64,000 bases of DNA from Przewalskia tangutica (lineage: Eukaryota; Streptophyta; Magnoliopsida; Solanales; Solanaceae), in contig CM056731.1 of the NCBI GenBank assembly GCA_029844215.1, positions 82,108,992 to 82,172,991 on the forward strand. Reading direction: 5' to 3'. Below are positions 56,230-64,000 of this stretch, one piece after another (position 1 is the stretch's first letter; each line of letters begins with the position of its first letter). The notes under the pieces are model-generated. The model did no database searches, was not told the origin of the DNA, and saw only the letters and a program-made list of their open reading frames with translations. The position numbers were made by a program, and so were the translations under genes.

Positions 56230-58692
56230 TGTCACGACCCATTCGGGGAAGTCGTGCCTGCAGGGCACCCAAGTAGTCATACATCGAGTAACGTGGAATA
56301 TAAAACAAGACATGAAAGCTTTATAAAATAAGACGGTTTATGTGAACAAGCGTCGCCTTCGGCATATATATATGAACAAGGTTTAGCGATTACATCCGAC
56401 ATCGCATAACATGACTACTGCACTCTAAGGAAATATACAACTATGGCGGGACAGGGCCCCGCCATACCACCAGTACAAACTATCTACGATACGGGGAGAT
56501 CATACCAAAAGTAGAGCCTCGGAGAAGATGGAGCTCGACACCAATGCAAAGAGATCCTAAGGATGCGGATCTAGCACTGCTTGCCCTTACTGCGGCATGA
56601 ACGCGGCCCGAAGGAGGTCGATAACAGTACCAAGTATGTGAAACTATAAAGTACTTTAAAATGAAATCAAAGTATTTAAAACCTTTTCACAAATACACCG
56701 TTCAATTGCACATAGTGCCATATCACAAACAATAACGACTAGGAAAACCGTAATGAGTCTAGTCTAGGCGCGAATGATCGAGCAAGGCCAATCGCCCATA
56801 GTATCATTCTGCGTGCCTAGTCACGACTTCCGCACCGCATAGTCACACCTGAACCGCGTGAGGTATACCTCGCGTCGGGGCAGCAACCCCGGATCCGCCA
56901 GGCTCCGCACCGCATAGCCTCAAAAGACCGCGTAGTCTCGGCGGACCGCATAGGGAATCCCGCATCGGGCTAAACGCCGGAATGATCCATCACGGAGCAT
57001 ACCGCTGCTCCGCATAGTCTCGCGGACCGCGTAGCCGTATAGACCGCGTCGGGCAAGCCCGGTATAATTAAGTCGAGGGTAGGTGATACAATAACGAGAC
57101 AACGGACTTACAGGTTAACAACGTAAGCACAGCAAGAATGACCCCTTTACACAGCATTACAAGACACTAACACAGGTAACATCATAACATGTCTACTTAT
57201 CACACAATCTTACTACACTTAACAGAAATCAATACAAGGCTTTTATAAACAAACAAGTAAACAGCCTTTTATCTTTCTTAAGTTGTTATACCTAACTTCC
57301 CATAAAGCTAGTATAACTCTTAAGCTTTGTTTTAAAACCAAATATTTATCTTACGTAAAAAAATGATTCAAGATATTCTTTTGAAATGTTTTGATTCTTT
57401 GTTATTGAGCTTAAGCGTGAGGCATTCTGTAAGTATTGTCAAAGCTTAAGCGTGAGGCATTCCGTAAGTATTATTCAGCTTAAGCGTGAGAGGCATTGCC
57501 ATAAGTATTATTCAGGCTTAAGTCAAAGACATTGCCGTAGTTATTATTGATTAACACGTACGTCTACCGTACTATATATTGTAAAATATCATGCTTTAGG
57601 AAGAATCACATACCTTCTCAGCGAAAACCACCTGCCAAGTTGAATATGTCGCGCGCAGAGAGTCAGCCTATAATAGTCACACATATCTATTAAAGACTAC
57701 TCTGAAGGTCATTCTAAACAGGGGGTTCATAATTCTACGGTAAGTCGGGCGACTTCCTACCGGTGAGCTATATAAGTTCATCAGAAAACAGTCCTATGTA
57801 AGTACAGTTTGATTATTCTTCTTTTAAACCCTTCTAAGTGATTAACACTTCAATTCTATACTGTGATATACTTCTAAGTATTTATACTTATCCTTATACT
57901 ACAACAGTAAGTATTCTCTAATTCAAAAGAGGGTTAGGATTATTACCTCGGTAAGCCCAATAATATCCTAGATAAAGTCGCGCCTGAGCAAGGTTTAGCT
58001 CCTATGTTGTACGCTCCGGTAGCTCCAAGAACCTTAGAAGTTCTTCACAACTTCTACTAAGTACTAAGGGATTTGGGCTAGGGTATTTTGGGCATTATAA
58101 CAATACTAGAAGACAACTTTTCTACCAAGGGAGGGGGGGTAGATTTCGGCTAGGCTAGGGTATTCGGCCAAGGCCACCTTCACACGGGGAGGGGGAGGTG
58201 TTTGGACGAAATGGCTACAAAGGGAGAGGAGAGGATTTTTCAAGACTTGGAAGATTTGTGGATGAAGAACTCTTCATCTTAAGGGGGGTATTTATAGGTC
58301 AAGAAGTGGCCAACCAATGGCCAAGATTAAGACAAGTGCAAGGCAAGTGTAGGGTGAGGATTAACTATACACAAATATCCTACCAACTCCTTGACTTGTG
58401 CCATGGCACAAAAAACGTGCCAAAGTTCCTCCATTTTCGTCCAATGGACGATTCAAGTCCATCAATGGGAGGGTGCCAAGTGTTGCCCTCCCGTTGGTCC
58501 AAAATGTTTCGTCTCTCGGAAAAATCCGCAAAAATACTTAATGTCATAGCCGGAATTTTCTCTACGAAGTCGTGGAAGCGTTTTCGGAAACGATTCTTTT
58601 AGCGAGTTGTGTACAAATTTCGAACTTGGCCTATCTTTAAGGCTAAACTTTTATGCACGTCCTCACGTACATACTCGAAATACGGTATAACA
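56230..58692 (-). mobile_element. Element D 3' LTR (left in plus coordinates), 2.46 kb
   Basis: TGTCACGACCCATTCG to ACGGTATAACA, followed by the mirrored polypurine tract. TATA 58286-58300 (about 0.39 kb from the start), type II hairpin 57283-57325, GC-rich repeats 56820-57070. Shorter than A/B/C LTRs because the U5 block and the type I hairpins are absent. Confidence 0.9.
57405..57545 (-). repeat. About 45-bp repeat, 4 copies, LTR D
   Basis: Units of GCTTAAGCGTGAGGCATTCC or GGCTTAAGTCAAAGACATTG plus GTAAGTATTATT. S and the C LTRs have two copies; A and B have one. Confidence 0.8.
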
Positions 58693-58723
58693 TTCTCCCT
58701 CATAGAAACATTCGTCGAATGTT
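58693..58723 (-). promoter_or_regulatory. Polypurine tract and hairpin, element D
   Basis: TTCTCCCTCATA (58693-58704 in plus orientation), then AACATTCG-T-CGAATGTT (58707-58723). The loop is one base instead of three, possibly from lost CC. Confidence 0.8.
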
Positions 58724-58849
58724 CCTTCTCAAACGATTATCGAAGAAGCTTAAGCAGTTAGCAAATGCCACACACGCCACAAAACAACACTTAGGCATAA
58801 ATGATAATGGAAATTTACAAGTAGGAAAGTGAATTACACGGAGGTGTGG

Positions 58850-58990
58850 GAATAGGTGAGGATACCTCTGTCTCGTGTCCTCTCGGCTTCCCACGTCATC
58901 TCCTCCCGAGCTCGTTCGCCACAAGACTTTGGCGGAAGCCACGCCCTTCGTCCGCAGACGCCTAACTCGACGATCGACTATCGCTATGGG
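58850..58990 (-). pseudogene. Chromodomain at integrase C-terminus, element D
   Basis: Readable segments RRLRTKGVASAKVLWRTS and MRQRYPHLFP follow the integrase C-terminal motif and match the chromodomain-like tail of Tekay/Del chromovirus integrases (usual form VKVLWRN...TWE...RYPHLF). Chromodomains steer integration toward particular chromatin marks. The TWE segment lies across a frame change. This is the basis for calling D a chromovirus rather than a Tat/Athila element. Confidence 0.8.
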
Positions 58991-59019
58991 AATCTCTCAT
59001 ACGATAACCCCTCACACTG

Positions 59020-60130
59020 GACATCGTCAATCGGGTGTACCCTAGATGGATCCGATACATCTCCTCAAAGATAGATACGTGAAAACCGGATGCACCGCCT
59101 CCGGATCGGACGGCAGATCCAACTCATAGGCAACCTTGCCTACCTGCGGACAATCGAAATGGCCCGATGTACTGGGCCGAAGTTCTTCTTCCCGAATCTC
59201 ATCACACCCTTCATGGGTGACACCTTTAGAAAACCCAATCATGAACCTCGAACTCAAGATGCCGACGACGATGATCTGCATACGACTTGCCGACTCGAGT
59301 GTCGATAGCCGCCTCGATAAGCTTCACCTTATCCATCGCTGCTGCACCAAATCTGGTCCCACTAGCCGCACTCGCCCACATCGAACCAACCTATAGGCGA
59401 TCTGCACTTCCTCCCATACAAGGCCTCATAAGGCGCCATCCGAATCTTTGGAGTGGTAGCTATTATTATACGCAAACTCAACTAGAGGCAAATGATCCTC
59501 CCAACTACCACGGTCAATAACACAGCTCGCGGCATATCCTCAAGAGTGCGGATAGTGCGCTCTGCTGTCCGTCTGCGTGGATGAAATGCGATGCTGGGCT
59601 CACTGCGTCCCTAAACCCTCCTGGAAGGACCTCCGAAGTTAGCGAAGCCCGGGCTCCATGCGATATGATCGAACTAGGGACTCCATGCACCGGCGATCTC
59701 TCGGATATAAAGTGCGCATAATCCTCGGTAGAAAGGTCGTCGAGCGGGAAGAAAGTGGGCTGATTTAGTCGACTGTCGGCGATAACCCATATAGAATCAT
59801 GTCTCCTCCGAGTGCGAGGTAATCACGTGATAAAGTCCATGTTGATTACCTCCCACTTCCGGTCGGGATCTCAATCGTCAGAACAAGCCACGGGCCTCGG
59901 TGCTCTACCTTCACCGCCGACAACACGGGCCGAGCTACGAACTCGCAACGTCTCTTCAAGCCATCCCACCAATACGGATCTAAGGTCGTGGTACATCTTG
60001 GTCGACCGGATGGATAGTAACGCTTGCGCTGTGTGCTTCCCAAGAACACTTTGCTAGAAGTCACGAAACATCTGAACACGATGCCGCCTCAAACCTTAGC
60101 ACCCCATCGTGCTACCTCAAAAGGACCCTT
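59020..60130 (-). pseudogene. Integrase of element D, frameshifted
   Basis: The minus strand gives the zinc-binding region with the TKMYHDLRSVYWWDGLKR-like segment (about 59950-60010). Next comes the core with PRTRRRHDSIWVI (about 59785-59825), a GVPSSIIS segment in which the catalytic-Asp motif SDRGPG is damaged (about 59650-59690), and TDGQ...RTIRTLEDM (about 59520-59590). EFAYNNSYHSS (about 59455) and the C-terminal GKVAYELDLPSDPEAVHPVF (about 59085-59150) follow. Order and spacing match Ty3/gypsy integrase, which inserts element cDNA. Many single-base losses split it, so no long frame survives. Coverage of all subdomains suggests that the template was full length. Confidence 0.8.
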
Positions 60131-60319
60131 GCCCTCACGAAGAGGCTGTATCACGATATCGAATCAAAGCCGATCCTCGAATTGCCTCTTCACCTCCTCG
60201 GCGATGGAAGACTCGGAACCTCACGAACTCTAACCCCACCGCTATCGGAATCAATCAAGCGGACACCAAGGCTCGCTAAGCGATGCAAATCACGAACCAT
60301 GTCCCTCCTCTCTAGCCGC

Positions 60320-60740
60320 ACATCCGATAGGCTCCCATCGACCTACGACTCAGAGCATACGCCACAACATTGCCTTCCGGTGGTATAGGATATCAACATC
60401 GTAATCCTTAAGCAACTCTAACCACCGTCTCTGCCGTAAGTTCGGCTCCTCTGGTGAAGATATCCGAGGCTCTTGTGGTGCGTATAAATATCCACGTGAA
60501 CCCCATACAAATAGTGCCTCCGGATCTTGGCGTGAATCACCGCCGGCTCCAAATCATGGGTGGGGTAGTTCCTCGTGTTTCTTCAAATTGTCGGGATGCA
60601 TATGCTATAACTCTGCCATCTGCGTCAACACACATCCCAACCCGATGCACGACGCATCACAATACACGACATAACCATCCGACCCTGCGGAAGAGTAAGA
60701 AGCGGGCGTCGTCTCTCTTTCAAAGAATCGAAACCACGCC
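60320..60740 (-). pseudogene. RNase H of element D, frameshifted
   Basis: Contains DGYVVYCDASCIGLGCVL (about 60640-60675), the THDLEPAVIHA segment (about 60525-60570) and IYTHHKSLGYL (about 60460-60490), where the usual YTDHKSL Asp reads His. The GKANVVADALSR-type end is split (about 60345-60380). RNase H degrades the RNA template during reverse transcription. Lies directly after RT, as in other Ty3/gypsy elements. Confidence 0.8.
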
Positions 60741-60899
60741 ACAAGCATCATCCATCAAACTTGGCCGCTTTACGAGTCACCTAGTCAATGGTGCGAAGAT
60801 AGAAGCAAACTTCTCACGAACCGCCGATAATATCTGCAAGGCCCGAAATGCGAACCTCGCCGAGTAGTAGGTGCAGGCCAAGTCTGGATCGCCGATCTT

Positions 60900-61480
60900 G
60901 GCGTATCCACTCGAATGCCATCACCGACAATATGCCCAAGAAACGCCATCAAGTCAACCAAAACTCACATTTGGAAAACTTGGCGATAATTGCTGGTCTC
61001 TGGAGAATCACAAGATCGCCAAATGCTCGCGTGCTCACGCTCGAGCGAATAAACCAAGATATCATCAATGAACACTATCACAAATGTGTCCAAAATGGTT
61101 TGAACACTCGGTTCATCAAATCCATGAATACCGCGAGCATTGGTCACCAAACGACATGACCTGAACTCATAATGCGTCTGCAGGTCTGAATGCGATCTAG
61201 GACATCCACCTCTCGACACGAACGATGATAGCGAACGCAGATCAATCTTGGAGAAACATCTCGCGCCGCAATCGGTCGAACAAATCATCAATCACAGGAA
61301 GGGGTATACGTTCTTAATGGTCACCTTGTTCATTGCACGTAATCAACACACATGCGCGGCGTCGTCCTTCTTCTTCACGAACAATACCGCGCCCCTGGGG
61401 AAACACTGGCCTAATGAAGCCCTTCTCTAGCAAATCCTCACCTGGTCCTTGACTCTCTCAACTCGGCGGTGCCATTACGT
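60900..61480 (-). pseudogene. Reverse transcriptase of element D, frameshifted
   Basis: Core motifs are visible on the minus strand: LLEKGFIRP and LFVKKKD (about 61370-61440), NKVTIKN (about 61305), CFSKIDLRS (about 61225-61250) and the catalytic VIVFIDDILVYS (about 61045-61085), the FIDD form of the YxDD box, intact. One frame of 108 codons (60965-61291) spans the last two. Reverse transcriptase copies element RNA to cDNA. It is the only RT in the window, and the presumed type of enzyme that mobilised the pol-less elements A, B, C, E and H. Short indels around the motifs break the frame. Confidence 0.9.
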
Positions 61481-61759
61481 ATGGCGGAATGGAAATAGGC
61501 GAGTATCCGCAATATGTCAATACAAAACTCAATCTCCTCTCGGGAGGGATACCCGGAGGTCATGCGGGAACACGTCTGGGAACTCACGACTACGGAGGCG
61601 ATGAAAATCGTACCGCATGCCTCGATCAAACACTCGAACTAGATGGTAGATGTACCTTCGCACCATCTTCCTAGCCTTGAGGTAAGAAATAAACCTACCC
61701 TGGCGATACCGTGCTCTCCCACTCAACAACCGGCTCTCAGAAAGCGGAACTGCATTACT

Positions 61760-62045
61760 CTCTCTGCGGTCTACATTGGCGTAGCAAGAGGCTAGCCAAT
61801 CCATCCCGTGATCACGTCGAAGTCAATCATCTCCAACTCTATCAAGTCGGCTGAGGTCCGACGATCGTAAATGGTCACGGGACAAGCTCTATATACCCGC
61901 CGAGCTACCACCGAATCACCCATGGCGTAGCTACCTCGAAAGTGGTCATGGACTCGGGCTCTATCCTCATCCTACTAGCAACAAGGGGAGATATATGGGG
62001 CAGAGTAGAACCGGATCTATCAAAGCATACACATCAAACCCGAAC
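61760..62045 (-). pseudogene. Aspartic protease of element D, frameshifted
   Basis: YALIDP (about 62018-62038) begins the active-site motif of this clade, normally read as DPGST or DTG; the next base or two are missing here, shifting the frame before the ISP segment. The C-terminal signature MDWLASCYANVD (about 61768-61805) is intact. The protease separates Gag and Pol proteins. It sits between gag and RT in the canonical order. Confidence 0.8.
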
Positions 62046-62059
62046 CGATAAGGTACAGT

Positions 62060-63324
62060 GGCGACATCGGTGAGGCCTCACGATCTGTCGGTGGACAAAG
62101 CATATACGCGTTCGAGGACCGCTAGAATCGGGACTGCGCCACGACTCTGCCGCGACCCGCTGATCCATGTGTACCTTCTCCGGGCGAGTAATCGTCGGGA
62201 TGAAGCGGCAATGCACCGTGGTGAGCCCTACCACCAGCGCCGCCCGGTCGGACAAACTCGCAAAGTGACCTGCCGCCACAAGTATAGCAAGCTCGAGTAC
62301 GGCCCGAATGGTATACGCCACAACGGGCACACCGAAACCTCGAGCGGTTAGCACCCGCTACTCGAAATCAAGTCTGGGCCACGACACGCCCCGACCGCTC
62401 TGGGTGGGCTGAAAATGAGGTAGAGCGCTCTGTCTGGGCGTGGTGCAAATCGGACTTCGCGATGCCGCCACCACGAGGACCGCCAAAAGAACCGCCGTCT
62501 TGGCCTTCTTGCGCGATATCGCTTACCCGGCGTCTGCGCTCCTCGCATCCTAGTGCATGGGCTGCGTGCGGTAATGTCCATACGGTGAAGAGAAACACCC
62601 GCATGACTCGCCATATAATCATCTAGCCGTGGCGTAGCGGTGTACCCTATCCTCCATATCTGCTACCAATGCTGGGACATATCTAGCCAAAGAATCAAAC
62701 TCGACATTGTATTCCCTGACGGTGCGTCCCCCCTGTCTCAGCAGCAAGAATCTATCAGCTCGTGCCCTCCTCATCTGCGGAGGCAAGAAGTGTGAGAAAA
62801 GCCTCTGAAAACTCATCCCATACTGCTGGAGGTGCATGCTCTCCCCGGGAAAGCTCTCATGAATCAAACCAATCGACTGCGGTGTCACGCAGCCGATGCG
62901 TACCGAATGTCACAGCCTCAGTCTCCGAAGCCCTGATCACCCGCATAATCCTCTGCGGTGGCGGATGAACTCCTGCGGATCATCCTCGGCCTCGACCAGT
63001 AAAACTCGCGGCTCTGACTCGAAATCTCGCAGCCTCAAACTATCTGCCCTCGGGTGCACTACGGGTGCGGCCGAGCCGAGCTGAACTGCCGCATCCAGTC
63101 TCTCTCCGATCGGGCCACAACTTTAGCCAAGAGTGGGCCATCTCCTTACCCTAACCTCCGCCGGTGCCGTGGGGCGAGGTGTGGGTGCTGTGGTCTCTTT
63201 GGGGCGTGGCGTCATAGAACTCGCCGTCTACGGTATAGGCCGGGCACGAGCCTCGTGACTCTGGGTGTCTGCTAGCGCCTCCTTGCCGCTTGCCCTTCTG
63301 GGCGGGTTGCCTTACGTGAGGCAT
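62060..63324 (-). pseudogene. gag: Gag of element D, frameshifted
   Basis: Starts at 63324 with MPHVRQPAQKGKRQGG, homologous to the MPPRKATRAQKG start in A and C. The capsid core reads ASETEAVTFGTHRLRDTAV, PPQMRRARADRFLLLRQ and FDSLARYVPALVADMEDRV (62619-62960), the last part better preserved than in A or C. The knuckle zone (62235-62335) has CARCGVYHSG and CYTCGGR, but the final His and Cys are displaced by a frame change. Gag packages the element RNA. D is the likely source type of the gag-only derivatives. Confidence 0.85.
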
Positions 63325-63509
63325 AATCATACAGAAAGGAATACGTTAGAGGTCCAACCTATAACATGACTCTAAAGCACGATCTCGGAATGAGAAGAAT
63401 GAAACCAATCCTAAATATCCTATAGCCTCACGATTATGGGTGTGGTGCACAACACACCGATAATCAAACTTACTAGATACGATGCAGTAGACACTTTCCG
63501 AGGATTAAT

Positions 63510-63521
63510 CGCTCGATACCA
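63510..63521 (-). promoter_or_regulatory. Primer binding site, element D
   Basis: CGCTCGATACCA in plus orientation, the complement of TGGTATCGAGCG, next to the LTR end. Same altered form of the iMet site as in element A. Confidence 0.85.
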
Positions 63522-63524
63522 CTT

Positions 63525-64000
63525 TGTCACGACCCATTCGGGCGTGGTGGTGCCTTGCCGGGCACCCAAGTAGTCATACATCGAGTAACGTGAATATAAA
63601 ACAAGACATGAAACGATTTATAAAATAAGACACGATTTATGTGAACAAACGTCGCTTTCGGCATATATATGAACAAGGTTTAGCGATTTACATCCGACAA
63701 TCGCATAAATGACTACTGCACCTAAGGAAATATACAACTATGGCGGACGGGGCCCGCCATACCACTGATCGCATACAAACTATCTACGATACAGGAGATC
63801 ATACCAAAAGTAGAGCCTCGGAGAAGATGGAGCTCACGACACCAATGCAAAGAGATCCTAAGGATGCGGATCTAGCACTGCTTCCTTACCGCGGCGTGAA
63901 CGCACCCAAGGAGGTCAAGACAACAGTACCAAGTATGTGAAACTATAAAGTACTTTAAAATGAAATCAAAGTATTTAAAACCTTTTCACAAATACAATCG
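63525..64000 (-). mobile_element. Element D 5' LTR, first 476 bp visible
   Basis: TGTCACGACCCATTCG and following sequence match the left D LTR (56230 onward) closely, including the CATCGAGTAACG form. Continues beyond the window. Internal length between the two LTRs is 4832 bp, near full length for a gag-pol Tekay-type element. Confidence 0.9.

Noticed and set aside
58856..62351. Many plus-strand frames of 60-137 codons
   Set aside because: They are antisense to the element D gag-pol, whose motifs are on the minus strand.

Overview
This window looks like repeat-dense intergenic or heterochromatic DNA from a flowering plant, most likely a eudicot; I cannot name the species. I see no intact host gene, tRNA, rRNA or CRISPR array. 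Nearly every base can be assigned to LTR retrotransposons of three lineages: an Athila-like Ty3/gypsy deletion derivative (6.1-8.9 kb), a truncated SIRE-like Ty1/copia element (10.1-14.2 kb), and a dominant group of Tekay/Del-type Ty3/gypsy chromovirus relatives in both orientations. Lineage names rest on recognisable Gag, protease, RT, RNase H, integrase and chromodomain motifs, on primer binding sites and on LTR termini.

Layout. 1-6078: three overlapping LTR pieces in alternating orientation (a minus, p plus, b minus). 6079-8926: Athila-like tandem (internal tail, LTR, 0.6-kb internal, shortened LTR). 8927-10144: unassigned AT-rich DNA. 10145-14183: copia LTR, PBS, broken gag, protease and integrase, cut off inside integrase by element A. 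14184-25270: element A, arranged LTR-internal-LTR-internal, gag but no pol. 25271-25698: unassigned. 25699-56229: an old plus-strand element E, into which a minus-strand element H was inserted. H is split by two complete elements, B (plus, 28919-38328, target duplication ATCGA) and C (minus, 39054-48506, target duplication TTTTA). A solo LTR S (minus, 49669-52126, target duplication GATTG) lies inside E. 56230-64000: element D (minus), the only one with a full gag-PR-RT-RNaseH-integrase-chromodomain order; it runs off the window.

How the parts relate. A, B, C, D, E and H share LTR ends (TGTTAYAC...GTGACA), a tRNA-iMet-type primer site and, where visible, a purine tract preceded by a small palindrome. 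D has gag-pol, A/B/C keep gag only (TR-GAG-like), and E/H keep only about a dozen gag codons (LARD-like). This suggests a tiered non-autonomous system that depended on D-like relatives in trans. The long LTRs (3.4-4.2 kb) place the TATA box about 0.4 kb from the LTR start, so most of the extra length is transcribed R/U5. That region carries covarying hairpins, a conserved noncoding block and family-specific minisatellites.

Caution on quality: homologous copies differ repeatedly by CAG/CGA and CTG/TCG swaps and by lost bases in CCGG-like contexts. This looks more like systematic base-calling error at methylated CHG sites than mutation, so some of the frameshifts described below may not be real.
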